From positions 5,618,849 to 5,682,848 of the forward strand of contig CM056553.1 in the NCBI GenBank assembly GCA_029721515.1: a DNA stretch of 64,000 bases, given 5' to 3'. The notes under the pieces were generated by a model. The model had not been told where the DNA came from and made no database searches. It saw only the letters and a program-made list of their open reading frames with translations. This stretch comes from Synanceia verrucosa (taxonomy: Eukaryota; Chordata; Actinopteri; Perciformes; Synanceiidae). Made by a program: the position numbers and the translations under genes. Below, piece by piece: positions 46,024-59,556 of this stretch (position 1 is the first letter of the stretch; each line of letters opens with the position of its first letter).

Positions 46024-47538
46024 TGTGATCGAGCTCGACTGGCTTTCCGACATCCACCGCTCTCTAATGTTACCTTTATTGCTAAAAATGCTCATCATTT
46101 TGCTACTAAATGCTACTATTTTTTTTTCCTCAGCTTTTTTCCAGATTTAATTATTAACTGGGGCAATAAAATGACTTTTGAGTATTTTATAGGTTTAGGG
46201 TTAGGGTTGAATTGAAATATTTTATTTTCATTTTTTTCAGCTTCTTCTGAAGCACCTTACTACATATTTTCCCTGGGATGCCATGCCTTAATGCCAACAT
46301 TGTGGAAATCATATTTGTAGTGGAAGAATGATTCTGTTCTTTTGGGCTAAATTATTAACACACAACTACAATGGGTATTTTTAGTTGGGACCACTTTACA
46401 ATATTAATACCATTAACCATACCTGCCCATCAGTTTGAAAACTGTGGACCTTTAATTGAATACAGGAAGTGCAGCATTAAGCAGATTTGCCAACAAAGCC
46501 ACAATGACTCCAGCTGTGCTGTGAGGATGCCAAAGGCCGTTAAGATCTGAATCAGTCTTACAACGCTCTGCCTTCAGCATGCAGAAAATAATAAATAATA
46601 AAACAGCAGTATTTTCACTTTAATGCCCTCACACTAACTGTGTTTTAAACATACCAGATGATCTTTGATTGTGATATATATTTATTAATGTACTATACGT
46701 CACTATAATACCATAATTATCGCTCAATGGAGGCATTAATGTTATTAATTTCCTGTTTGCTGAATGGGACTTTAAAACTATCAAATAAGAGATATTCCCC
46801 CATAGTTTTATTAAATTTAATAAAAAACTAATTTATTTTGTGCTATTATGTCTGTGATGGCCATAAGAATGATGGAAAACATGCCTTGTACTTTTTTCAA
46901 TTTCACCAATTAAATAATGCATTAGAGTGATTTCCATGTGAAGTGGGAGGAGGGCATGTGCTGGACTCCACTGATGTGTCTCTTTCTGAACCTCAGTTCC
47001 ATGTGAGAGCCTCTCTTTCCTAAACACTGCGGGCAATCATTGGTCATTCAACTGTATAATGAGAGGTGATTGCAAAGTATAACAGGGATCTATGCAAAAG
47101 AAGCAAATGTCATACCTTTCCCACAGGCTTGTTGATGCTGGATTTCATATTCAGAGACATGTTAGATGGTAAAGATGGTGTTGGCAGTTGGCTACCGTAG
47201 ATGTGCATTATTGTGTCACTCCCAGGCCCCGCCTACTTTCTGAGCTCATCAACTCTAGTCTGCTTACAAATAACTCCTTTATGCCCTGAGCCTTTGTGTT
47301 TCAAAAATACATGTCTCAAAAAGTACTAAAACTATTATGCATTCAACATTGTGTCCCATTTGTAATGGCTGTTTATGGGGAAATGGCTTTCTTGGATTTT
47401 TTTTCAAGGTCGTACTCCAGTTGACTACTGGGGCACACGTGATGACACGTGATCTAATCAATACTTGTCATATTTTCCCGCTTGGTTCACTGGCCCTTTT
47501 GTGTACTATTGTGATGCATCATGTTGCAAAAAAAATGT
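46024..47538. other. Intergenic sequence without recognised genes
   Basis: AT-rich. Two to three TTAGGG-like units at about 46192-46207 are too few to mean anything. Confidence 0.45.
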
Positions 47539-48363
47539 CAGTGGTGTGGTTTATTCTAGTGTGTATACTCCAACCCCATTTTAGCCTCATGAAAAGAAAT
47601 GTTACTGGTCCTCCCTTAGTGGAACATTTCGACACTGTTTAATGTAAAACTATATAATTTTAGTGTTATTTTGACTAAAATTCCAATATTTGTGAAAAGA
47701 ATAACATGACAGTTACTTGGTAGAGGAAGCACTGAATGAATAAATACAGTTTTCTTCAGAAATATGAGCTAATATGGAGAGAAAAGTGAGCTAGCTTATA
47801 AACAATGGACAAAGCTAGGAATAGCTAACAGGTTAATGTTCCAGAACTTTCCATCACATGAACCACTAACAGACCCACCTTGTCTGTGAAAGAACTGGGT
47901 GTCAAACTGTCGATCATTCACTTCTTTCTCCTGTCTGAACTTATTTTACTTTTCTTTTTTTTACTTCCTGACTTTTGAGACATCCTGTCGTCTCCGCCTC
48001 CACTAGCTAAGTCGCTATCTGTTAGCGCTCTGCAGGCTGTCTGATGGAGCAGGTGGACTGAACCATTTTACTAAATAGAGGGGAAGAGAGCATTGAGAAA
48101 TGTTTCCAACACAAATAAACTTAATGTTACCAATACATTGTAATTAAAATATATGTGTAAATGTCAGTTTATTACTGATTGTCATATTATTTTATTAGTA
48201 TTATAATTGTATTAGGGGCCTCTCTGGGCTCCTGACAATCATGGACCCCTAGAGTCCATGCTGATACATATCTTTGCACATTTATAGTGGTTATATGATA
48301 ATTCAGGACATTTTCTAGTGGGTATAGTGCGTATAACTGCGTATCACGTAGACTACACCACTG
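47539..48363. mobile_element. Candidate hAT-like element with CAGTGGTGT ends
   Basis: Begins CAGTGGTGTGGTTTATTC and ends with inverted CAGTGGTGTAGTCTACGTG; 11 of the first 12 bases match. Flanking octamers AAAAATGT and GTTAATGT agree at 5 of 8. The right part (48225-48363, ACTGCGTATCACGTAG) resembles a dispersed fish hAT repeat. Pairing of these two ends is tentative. Confidence 0.45.
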
Positions 48364-51300
48364 GTTAATGTTGTTACATTAACACTGTTAAATGGTGCCG
48401 GTTAGGTTTAGGCAGCAAAGCTAAAAAGGTACACTTAGATGGTAACTGAAGCTACAAATGTAATCTCTAGGACTCATATAACAGTGAAAATCACTGAATT
48501 TTGGTTTCACGCGAGAGACAAATGTTGGTCTGCTGAGTAACTACCACCACTCTCCCCTTCAGCAGACATTCACCTAAACACATGCTGCTATCAGCTTTAA
48601 AATCACTTCCTATGTTAGAAGCATCTGTGGCCAGACCACCACATACCATGATGGAGTCATAATAATCCACATTTTGAGCATATTGCATTGCTCGAATATA
48701 GAGAGATATGGACAGAGACTGAGAGGAGAAGTGTAATGCCGAGATAAATTTAAATGCCAGGCTTGATCAGGAATAAAGCGGTGGGTGGGGGTTGGTGTGG
48801 GTTTTCATTTAGAAACAGATAACTGCTGAGGAGCACCTGTCGTCACAATCTGTCCACCTCCACAGTGTTGCTCTGTGAGTCTGCACAGACAACGGCGGCT
48901 TCAAACCTGCAGTTGTGCTATTCGCTTAAAGAGAAGTGTTTGATGTAGATGTATATCGCTGCTTTTCTGTGTCTCATTGTGACTGCAGTTCCCTCTCACA
49001 CACACGACATCTCACTCTCCGTCCATGGGTCTTGTCAAGAAAATGTATGATTACAGATAATACTGAGTATGTATTATTATTATTATTATTATTATTATTG
49101 TTGTCTTGACTATTATTATTGTTGTTTTGACTATTCTCATTGGTTTTGTTTGTTTTTTAGTTTACTCTCTTGTTTTACTGGCATGTTCAAAATAAAGCAT
49201 TCATTCATTCATTCATTCATTTTGGATTGACCTTAATATTTTTTTGAAGTCCAAAATTGATTCCTTATTTCAATTAAATATTCAACATGTACTATTTGAT
49301 TCGTCAGAAAATGGGAAATTAAGCCTAGAAAAAATGTCTATAACCAACCTTATCATAATTAGAACTAAATTCCATATTCACTGTTCCAAATATTATTGTC
49401 TTTAGTTATATTAATATTATATTTAAAAAACATCTGAAAAAGCTTAAATCCCGAAACGTACAAAACAAGACATTTGTGTGAAAAATACAACATTATCTGA
49501 ACTTTACTCAACCTCGAGCCCTTCTGTTTTGTTTTTGGTTATTTGTTATATTTCTGTTTTGTAAGTTCTATAAGAACACTTTATCCTGAACATTTCTGTA
49601 CTTTTTTCTAGATATTTTGTCAATAAAAAAGGGAAAAATCTAAACAAAAATCTCACTCTCCGTCTTTCTCTCTGAAGCCTCTATAGACACTCTATTGTTA
49701 TTTAGCCTATGGCCGTGTTTTGTCTCAATATTTCTTCATAATCAATGGGCTGGCACTTTGAAGGACATGGTCACGTTACACTCAGTCATCCATCCCTCCT
49801 TTTTTATGCCTGTGTTACCCTGTGCATGTGTGTCTTCTGCATTGTCTCTGAGAAATGTTGATGGATGAAGTTGATCTGGAGCAATGAGTGTAAACATAAT
49901 GTTGATGGGCGTGGCCCCTGGGTCTCTTGTTTAATATGTCCTGACACCTTGGCATGTGCTTTATGGATCAGGGGCCAAACAGATGAAGGCTGCAGGCACG
50001 GAAAGCCTTATTATAGCCTGACAGATGAGGGAAGAAGTTGAGATCCATCACCCTCTGGGGATCTGTGTGTGCTTGTGGATTTAGAGAGGGTGGTGTGTGA
50101 GGGGGACATCATTGGCAAACAGAATCTACTGAGAGCCAGGCATCACACAAGGCGGGGCTGGTTTTCCATCTAGACTGCCTTGACTATACAATGTGTGGGT
50201 GTTTGTATGCTTGTCACTGAGAGGCTTCAAAGCTGAACCCTCTGGCCAGCTCACAGGTGTTTCAGTATTATCTGTGTGGACTGGACATGAATTTGGATTG
50301 GTGGAAATGTGTGTTATTAGAGAAAATTAGGAATTAAATCAAAATAAAAACAACAAACAATCAAAAAAACGATTTCTGCTTACATTATTTTGTCCCGGAA
50401 AAAAAAAAATTATATGAACAGGTAAATCACTCAGTGGATTTTTTTGGTGTTGATCATCTTCACCAAATGGTTCAAAATAGCTGTTTGTTGCCTCCATAGT
50501 GGTCACAAATGTATGTTTTAATAATTAATTATGTAACATTATTAGCTGAGACTACAACTGGACCTCATTAATAACAATAGACAAGTAGAAACAGAATGAA
50601 GAAGAGGCATATTGTGTCTTTAAAAAAGTACAACATATTTTATTGTAACCCTTCATGGTTAAATCCCTGCACTTACTAGCTGATGTGTGTATTTGTTGCA
50701 CTGATTACAAAACAATCTTACATAATTATGAATCGTTTCACATTAGCAGATTAATTTAAATGTAGTTCAGCTTTTGAGTTTATACTGAAAAGAGTGACTT
50801 CCATACGATCCTGTGGATTTAGTCTGCTTTAAACACCACAAATGGAGCACTAATGGTTGGAGCAGGTGAACTGGGACCCAGCACTTTTTCCAGGCGGTCA
50901 CGGTGCAGTTGTTTGGGCGACACCAGAGTTCACTCGATTGCCCAAATGAAGCAGACCAAACAGGCACACCCAGCACAGTGTCTATGAACAGAGCCAAACA
51001 AGTCAGGTGTGAAGGCAATGCACATTTGTTCCTCGAGCCAAAGTCATTCATTCGAAAGCTGAAGCCAAGAAAGTTCCTGCATGTCGAAAACTAATTTTTG
51101 ATCTTCCACTCATAGTCACCAAACTTAGAGTGACTCTGAAGCTTTCAACAGAATGTAACGGTTATGTCAGCGGCGTGATAGGTGGATGCTACGTCTATGA
51201 AAAAGGTCACAGCAATGCTGGTCTGTCCTCTGCTTTTCTTCAGCTTCACAGACAAGAAACTGATGTAATCTGATCACATACTGATCAAGGTCTGTCCCAG

Positions 51301-54300
51301 CTTGATATCACAGCTGGGGTTTGCTCCACCGCGCAGCACTGATCATGCTGAACAGGATCACAGAGCAACTATTAATAATGCACGACTGCAGGATGTGCCA
51401 GGATTCATATACAGCTAGTGATCACCAAAATTGCAAAAGCTAGCAGGTCACACTCATGTGCGGTTGTGTTCGAGCTTGCACCAACCCTTTGACAAAGACA
51501 AGAAAACAACACAACACCTTATCAGGATATTACCACTGGCTATCCAAACACTGACAGTGTCAAAAACTCTGTTGAGTTGCAGCATTTCCAACACATGGGC
51601 AGATAAATAACTTTATCAAGATTGCAGCCACCAATGTGGCCTTGGCTCCAGCAGCAGCTGGCCATGGCCAACCTAACTTGGCAAGGAATGAATGCAGCTC
51701 CAGCCAAGAAAAACAATGCTGTGACTTGTCCCGGATGGGAATCATCCTGTTGAACAGTGCCAAGATCATGTCCCCGTCCCTCTATATCCATGGGTATTTT
51801 CCTCCCACCCAGAAAGAATGTCTTCTCACTTCCTGTGGTTTCAGGGGGGATTGTGTGAATATCCACCTGCATTACACCCCTTTAAAAAATCTATGCTGAC
51901 AGGTGAGAAAAAGTGGTTCCCTACGGCCAACAGTTGTAACTGGTTATGACTAAATAAAGGAAAAAGAGAGTGAATTCAAAAGCTCGACAACTAATGTGCC
52001 AGTCTACCAGCTGCTGTACATACTGTATGTTGGTATGGTGACACCCATACATTTCCATTCTCAACAAGATCAGCAGATTATTATCAGGAAATACTTATGG
52101 CCTCTTGGACAGCAAAGGAAGGAGACTCCCAAAAGATGGAAATTTAACCCCTTATTGTCGTGTATTTGCATCCTACCACTTTGATCCAAATTGCAGCCAA
52201 GATATGTGTCTCTGATGCCGATATTCAACATGTACCTAGGAACCTTTTGCAAGCACTGGTTTCTATGTGGACTGGTCAGAGTGAGACTTACGGTTATGTA
52301 GATTTAGGGATTACGGTTAGGTTACCTAAATTTATATTTATGCTGTACTATAGTGCTATATGTCTGTTATGTGCTATAGAGAAATGAGAAATCTGCTTAA
52401 TTTAGCATCAATTTGAAAAAAAAAACATGAATAAGTAATTTTGTTATATAATTGTAAAGAATTTCAGGCGTCAAGGGGTTCACATCTTTATCAGCCGATC
52501 AAAGGTTGAGTCAGAATAAAAGTTTTTACAGATACTTTGTTAACATCAATTGTGACTTTCATCCTCGTAAGTTATTATTGTTTAATGTAGACATCCAAAA
52601 CACATTTCAGACATCTGAAATTTTGTTATTGATGTCTAAAATACATTTTCATAGGGCTTTGAGGGTTAGAGTCTGACAAAGGGAAGATAGAAATAAAAAC
52701 ATACAGAATATGAAATACACCCCAATTATCTGAGAAAATATCTGCTTATACTTAGAACATTTTGAGAAATGAACATCCTCTAAACTTTTATTTTCTTTCA
52801 TATTAGCATCCCATAATGCCCACCATAACACTACCATGTTACACAGATGTCCTGCTGAGTTCCACTGGGTGTCATAGAAAGATTAATCCAGCTGGGAAAT
52901 TCCAGGTGGTTAGTAGCAGAATGTTGCTGGAAGGGTTGTTTTTCATCCTATGACAAGCAATGTATGAGTTTTTTTTTTCTTTTCTGCAGGTCTCTGAGAA
53001 CCCATTCAGAGTATTTTACTTTAATGCTGTTTTGTCTGTCTTCTCTCTTGTCTCTGCAGGTTTCTGCAAACCAAGGATACGCTTAATGTGGATATTTCTA
53101 AACTGAAAGTATATTTCATATAAATAGTGTATTATGCTGGTAGAAATGCACAGAGCCAAGTGATTAGCATTGTGAGGCAATTAGGTTTGGGCAACAGAAT
53201 GATTTGCGTAAGGTTAGAAAAAACAATCATGTGTTAGAATAATGGTTTGTGGTAATTAATCGAAGTATTAAGGGTGTAACTGCATATGAATTCATCCCGT
53301 TCTGTCACGTTATGGGCTTCATGGTGCAAGCAGTCACATGACGAATAACAAAAAATAATAACAACAATAGCAAAAACATTGCCGAAGCAATCCTCATAGC
53401 ATATGCGCCCATATGCTGTGGTAGAGGAGCAGGCTTCAAGTATTTATTGAAAGTGCTGTGCTTCCAGTAGAGGACTTTCTCCCTTACTAGTTGTCATCCT
53501 ATGTAACTTTCAATAATCACTTGATATGCATCACTTGCACTTCCTGTTGCTCGTTGTATGATGTTGCTTACTCTAACCTACAATAATGAACACTATATGA
53601 ACAATGAATAACTTTGACATTCAACATGTTTGTGGTGTGTAGAATTGCCAACATTATATCCTGCGACTGGGTTGGAGCTGAGCCCATTAATTTTAAGTCT
53701 TCATTAGTTTTCATTTTGACATTTTATCTCTGCTGGACTGGTTAGTATAATGTATATCACTCTATGTAAGATAATATGGTATTATTTAAGAGTGCAATTA
53801 TTTCATATAAAACCACAGAATGCAACTTCCCATAATCGGTATACCACTATCATTCAAAATCAGAATTTTCTTTTTCAATCTTTGCCCGATTTAGTCTGAG
53901 TTGAGTCCAGTTCATTGAACACTGTATTTGTTAAAGCGTAGTGAAGAAGTATTCCCAGCAAAATTAGAAAAGAATTATGTCAAATTGCTTCATCTGCGAA
54001 CATCCAGCTGGTGGTATGTTCTATGAGAATATATCTGGTTGCATGCAGGCTTCCCCCTGAATGATTTAGATCCTCCTGAAGGAAAATCAATGAGCCTCCT
54101 CCAGAGGAGGTGTTTATGAGGGTGAAAACAGAGATGAGATCCCTGTGAGGAGACTGTATATCTGGTCGTCCATCCATGGAAACAGTGTCACCTCCCCTGC
54201 CAAGTGTTGGCCTTCTGTTCCACCTTGGCTCTTACAGCAAAACCAGCCCATATGTCCCATATGTAGCTCTCCTGGGACCATCACACTTCCACCTGGGCTC

Positions 54301-55603
54301 ATGGGCATAAGGAGCCCTCCTATGTTGGCTCCTGTCTTGGAGAGACTTTTATCTCTTTTCAGGAATTCTCCATTTACTGAAATTATGTACAAATACAATA
54401 AATGCTAGGATGACTGCCAGTGGTTTGCACCCAAACCATTAATACTTCACCATTTAGCCATGTTCATCATACTGACAAGCTATTTTGAGAAGACACATGG
54501 ATCCATTTCACTGCTCCACTTTCTGTTGACTCTGACCTCAAACACCATGCCTAGCACCTTATCATAAACCTAATGGTGATCTTGACTCAGAACCAGCCTT
54601 TCGAAGCAGTGAGTAATGGCCAGCAGCATGTCCTCACCCTGACGGTCTAAAACTCATAATGGTCCCCACAAAGATACAAATACCAGAATGAGCACACACA
54701 CATAAACATCCCATCCCAATCCCTCACGCTCACTCTCCAGCACACTCAGCTGCCGATCAACAGCAGTATGAGCCTCTGCTCATGCATAGCTGAAAGGCAG
54801 TTAGCTCATGTGAACAGCATTGCAATCTACATATAGGCTACATAAATCAGGGCAAAGCCAGTGTGATGAAAGATTTAATCTTGGTGGTCTTCGGTGGACA
54901 TAGAAGATCCATCTTCTGAGATGAGGGGTTCATTTCCCGTAACACTCCTGACAATACCGGCTCCATCAGCAGTCGAAGGCAGATGGTGTCTGTCTGAAAG
55001 TGAAATCTTTCCTTTAAAAAGCAAATGAGTCCTGTTTCTAAACGCTCACTGAAGCTAAAGCCTCAAATCTCTGCTCACCATTTCATTCATTTCTCACCAA
55101 ATTTGAAATTTGCTGCTCACCATCAGCAGAAATCAATGGTTTTGAATAAAGGTGGACTGGAAATTGAAAGGGATTGACTTTTAAAGCTCAAGCCTGTTTT
55201 GCACAGATGGCAATTCACTGTGACACGCCCCAAACAGCTGCTGCATAATTTGTCCTTCGTCAGATGAGCTGCAATGTTGTTTACCAGTTTCATTTCACAG
55301 TCATCATTATTTTGAAGCTGCCTTCATATATCATTTATGGAGCATCAACTCTTGGTGGCTTTTTGCTGAACTGGGAACCTGATTTGACTGTTGCAGTTTT
55401 TTGTTCCTTTTGTTTTGGATATTTTCAGAGGTCATGCCTCAATGATGAAAGCTATATACATGCAAATACCCAAAATATGTTATAATGGATTTTCATCAAC
55501 ACAATTATTACACTAAAGAACAGGATTTTTTTTAATCAGTGAATAATGAGGATGATATTTTAGTTACATTTAAAGAAGACCACAGAAACTGTGAATCAAT
55601 TTA
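48364..55603. other. Seven kilobases without a supported gene
   Basis: Contains an (ATT)n run at 49073-49098 and a probable LINE 3' end at about 49180-49221 (CAAAATAAAGCATTCATTC with an ATTC tail). Open frames around 50767-51094, 51540-51899 and 54114-54408 are the longest; none has recognisable domains, and each is matched by an equally long frame on the other strand. Confidence 0.4.
49073..49098. repeat. (ATT)n microsatellite
   Basis: About eight triplet units, followed by two ATTATTATTGTTGTTTTGAC-like imperfect repeats. Confidence 0.85.
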
Positions 55604-55607
55604 TTAA

Positions 55608-56069
55608 TTCTTTGAGTGCCATTAACATGTTTGTACGTCATTTAAACTCCAACGCTGGAGTGCAATTGACGTATGTCAAACTGTTTTTGCAACAGGCACA
55701 AGAGAATGCTCTCACACAGCCTGTGAGTAATGTTGGGGCTTCTGGGATTTGTAGTCTGGACATAAAAAGACAGTATACGCCACAGAGATCAAAGCAGGAA
55801 GTGGAGACGATCGAGATTAGAGAGCAAAACAGAATCTGGACAAAAAGTTGTGATTTTTGTGAAAGTGGCCTCTACTCTACCTCTGATAAAACAAAAACAA
55901 ACATTTTCTTTCATGATGAAATAGAGAGTCTCTTCTTTCATTTGAGCTGTTCGCTGTTTTCAGAGACATAGTACAAAATATTCTGTGGCTCTTGAAATAT
56001 GACTCAAAATGACAAAAATCACTGGTACAAGGTACTTTCTGTTTTATAAAATGGCTGGCACTCAATGAG
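55608..56069 (+). mobile_element. piggyBac-like MITE copy D, full length
   Basis: Preceded by TTAA (55604-55607), starts TTCTTTGAGTGCCATTAAC and ends GGCTGGCACTCAATGAG, followed by TTCA. It has the doubled 5' end (GGAGTGCAATTGACG at about 55653) and the full shared body. 462 bp; very similar to copies C and E. Confidence 0.8.
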
Positions 56070-56073
56070 TTCA

Positions 56074-58058
56074 TGAGATCATATTAAAAATCTACTCGAT
56101 CATCTCACTCATTTAAAGATTTTTAATTGCTTAGTGGAGAAGCTCTCTCATTGGCTCCTTAGGTTGGCTGATTCAACAATACCCAAGAGAAAAATAGACT
56201 GTATATTTGGTAGAAGAGAGTTTAGCCACTTTAGCTTTTGTACATGATGATGACTGGTTATTCATCATAACACTTACACGGATTAAATTTTATTTTATGG
56301 AATGAAGGTCTGAGAAATATAATTCCAATGTGATTTTTATTTTTGCTTGAAAACACAGCTTTGTGGGACTTATGGATGCTCATATGGATTGGTGGATTTC
56401 TCATGCTAGCTGCTGGTCGTAGATATAGGACTGACACAGGAATAAAACCTATTGTCTAGTTCATAAAAGGTTGTCCCCTGGGCTGGGTAAAAGAGAACAT
56501 CCAGTGTGCATATCCATAATGTGCTTTTCTCTAAGCTGAACTGTATCTGTCTCTTGAGATCTCACAGCAGCGTCCAGGGATGGTCTCCCTCTGTACATCC
56601 ATATATTCTACCATGTTATGAGACAGATCATTAGTTTATTGCTCAGCCAGCAAGTGTGAACAATGTATAGAAATTGTAAAGGGAGAGGGAAACATTTTCC
56701 ACAATAAATTGTGATAAAAAAAGATACAAGTGTTTGTTTCAGACTGTCATTTTTGTTTGTTTGAGCTCCCGACTTGACTCACTCCTTGTCTAGGAGGAGA
56801 AATAAAGATGGATCTGATGCAGACATCTGATTGATTGCAGCATGTATATTACTTAACCTGTCACACCACTGAGGAAACTCATAAATTACACAAATGTGAT
56901 CACAGTGCAAATCTTCCCTTTGCTTTATTTTGAATGTCACCGCTATTAAACAGAGCTGCTGCGTCTGCTAAGTTGCATCTGTGACATTTGCAGAATAAAT
57001 GCCACCTCAAAGCAGCTCGCACACCTTCGACGTGCTCGAAGCGATAGGAAAATAGGAAAAAAAAAAAACAACAGAACAACAGCTTGCCATGGTCCGTTAC
57101 CATGGAAATGCATTCAGCCTCGTTCAAGAGAGAAGCTCTCGGTTTGTTCTGAATCACCCCTCGCTGACAGTCCATCCCGAATCGGACATGTTTATATTTA
57201 TACCCGCTTCACAGATAAAACACAACAGCTGTTTGTTTTATTCTCATGGGTGACTCAAAATGGTGGTATGCATGGAAAAAGAAGCCCCCTTCCCCCCGTG
57301 TTGCACGCCAACGTGCAGCTACAGGGATGATACGCTGTACTGGAACATGAGAAAACCAGCTAACACTGTTGCCATGACAACGCGGCCAGAGGATAACTGT
57401 TTTACAGCGTATGACACCACCCACCACCTTGGCTGCTTCAGGAATATGTTGCTCTTCTCTCCTCTGTATGGCAGTGGTGAGATGCTCTGGTCGTCACTCA
57501 GGGTTTGTGATCACTCAGTGAGGGAGACAACCATCCCCCCATAATTAGAGCTATAGACAAATAAAAAGAGAAAACAACTGAGGAAGCATTGTTGGATGTG
57601 CATACTACAAGCAGAAATCAATCAGAAATGTTGCTCATCTCTTTATCCTCTCTGTTTGTCTTTAAAACCACTTTAAGGCTAAATTAATTAATGTGGGTAC
57701 CATTTATGATTTCAATATATTATCAGAGAAATTACCTCTAGATGAAGAAGGAAGCAATTTTAATATCACCAGCACAGTGTTTATTTCCTTGTAAACAGTT
57801 TTCATGCAGAAATTTGTTTCAAACAGAGTGGAGACAGCAGTGCAGGGTCTAAATTATTCTTTGTCTTATTAATATTATAAGGGTGTAAGTCTTACTGAGT
57901 TTGTTTTAGATTGTGTCTAATTATGTTTACAGAACACTGTTTTGTCTCTTGTCTTTTTTTTCTTGACTTTGAAGTTATGTGTTATATTGAATTCAGATGT
58001 TCTTCTCATTGAGGATAATTGTTGGTTTCTGTTCTTGTGTTACTTCTTAATTTACATA
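56074..58058. other. Intergenic sequence; possible regulatory patch at 57000-57400
   Basis: No supported gene. The segment at about 57000-57400 is GC- and CpG-richer than its surroundings and holds two X-box-like motifs at 57096-57109 and 57368-57381. It is a candidate conserved non-coding element, not shown to be one. Confidence 0.35.
57368..57381. promoter_or_regulatory. RFX X-box-like palindrome
   Basis: GTTGCCATGACAAC differs by one base from the ideal palindrome GTTGCCATGGCAAC. A weaker partner, GTTACCATGGAAAT, lies 272 bp upstream at 57096-57109. Confidence 0.35.
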
Positions 58059-59512
58059 CACTATATTGCCAAAAGTATTCGCTCACCCATCCAAATAATC
58101 AGAATCAGGTGTTCCAATCACTTCCATGACCACAGGTGTATAAAATCAAGCACCTAGGCATGCAGACTGCTTTTACAAACATTTGTGAAAGAATGGGTTG
58201 CTCTCAGGAGCTCAGTGAATTCCAGCGTGGAACTGTGATAGGATGCCACCTGTGCAACAAATCCAGTCGTCAAAATTTCCTCACTCCTAAATATTCCACA
58301 GTCAACTGTCAGCTGTATTATAAGAACGTGGAAGTGTTTGGGAACGACAGCAACTCAGTCACGAAGTGGTAGACCACGTAAACTGATGGAGCGGGGTCAG
58401 TGGATGATGAGGCGCATAGTGCGAAGATGTCACCAACTTTGTGCAGAGTAAATCACTACAGACCTCCAAACTTCATGTGGCCTTCAGATTAGCTCAAGAA
58501 CAGTACACAGAGAGCTTCATGGAATGGGTTTCCATGGCCGAGCAGCTGCATCCAAGCCATATTTCACCAAGACAGACGCGTTTCTCTGCAGTGATGAATC
58601 ACACTTCTCCATCTGGTAATCTGATGGACGAGTCTGGGTTTGGCGGTTGCCAGGAGAACGATACTTGTTGGACTGCATTGTTTCAAGTGTAAAGTTTGGT
58701 GGAGGGGGGATTATGGTGTGGGCTTGTTTTTCAGGAGCTGGACTTGGCCCCTTAGTTCCAGTGAAAGGAACTCTGAATGTTTCAGCAATTTTGGACAATT
58801 CCATGCTCCCAACTTTGTGGGAACAGTTTGGAGCTGGCCCCTTCCTCTTCCAACATGACTGTGCACCAGTGCACAAAGCAAGGTCCATAAAGACATGGAT
58901 GACAGAGTCTGGTGTGGATGAACTTGACTGGCCTGCACAGAGTCCTGACCTCAACCTGATAGAACACCATCCATCATCTACCGCTTATCCTCATAGGGTT
59001 GCGGGGGGGCTGGAGCCTATCCCAGCTGTCTTAGGGCGGAAGGCAGGGTACACCCCTGGACAAGTCGCCACCTCATCCTCATCAGACAACCATTCACACT
59101 CACACTCACATTCACATTCACGGTCAATTTAAATTAGCCAATTAACCTGGGAGGATGGTGGGAGGAAGCCGGAGTACCCGGAGAGAACCCACGCAGACGG
59201 GGAGAACACGCAAACTCCACACAGAAAGGTCCCGGGCCCGGGATTCGAACCCGGTACCTTCTTGCTGTGAGGCGACAGTGCTAACCACTACACCACCGCC
59301 CCTGATAGAACACCTTTGGGATGAATTAGAGCAGAGACTGAGAGCCAGGCCTTCTCGTCCAACATCAGTGTGTGACCTCACAAATACGCTTCTGGAAGAA
59401 TGGTCAAAAATTCCCATAAACACACTCCTAAACCTTGTGGACAGCCTTCCCAGAAGAGTTGAAGCTGTTATAGCTGCAAAGGGTGGACCAACGTCATTCT
59501 GGCAATATAGTG
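58059..59512 (+). mobile_element. Tc1-like transposon split by a SINE
   Basis: Flanked by TA (58057-58058, 59513-59514). Starts CACTATATTGCCAAAAGTAT; the right end keeps only GGCAATATAGTG of the terminal repeat, the adjacent stretch being deleted after GACCAACGTCATT. Same subfamily as 36502-37741 in opposite orientation. Without the SINE and one duplication it is about 1,108 bp. It also lacks about 70 bp near 58568. Confidence 0.9.
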
Positions 59513-59556
59513 TATGTGAATGTGTTACCTTGTTATCTAATTTGACCCCCTGCTGA
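58194..59556 (+). pseudogene. Tc1-like transposase pseudogene interrupted by a SINE
   Basis: MGCSQELSEFQRGTVIGCHL starts at 58194; the frame is lost near 58262. The catalytic part is open from 58647 and reads QHDCAPVHKARS to DLNLIEHH, where the SINE enters at 58969. After the SINE it resumes with LIEHLWDELEQRLRARPSR and VDSLPRRVEAVIAAKGG and runs past the element end. Because the 14-bp duplication contains the Glu codon of DD34E, that codon is present on both sides of the SINE. Confidence 0.85.
58969..59300 (-). mobile_element. tRNA-derived SINE nested in Tc1, 14-bp duplication
   Basis: 332 bp, same family as 17464-17801. Minus-strand reading: GTGTAGTGGTTAGCACTGTC (A-box region), GGTTCGAATCCC (B box), the body with GATAGGCTCC, and a GATGGAT tail. 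CCTGATAGAACACC flanks it perfectly at 58955-58968 and 59301-59314. Internally it lacks part of the body relative to the 17-kb copy (around 59135-59160). Confidence 0.92.

Noticed and set aside
46192..46207. TTAGGG-like telomeric units
   Set aside because: Only two to three units; expected by chance.
51540..51899. Overlapping frames of 69-110 codons on both strands, and others at 50767-51094 and 54114-54408
   Set aside because: No recognisable motif in any frame, and opposing frames of similar length argue against coding; a decayed retroelement could not be shown either.
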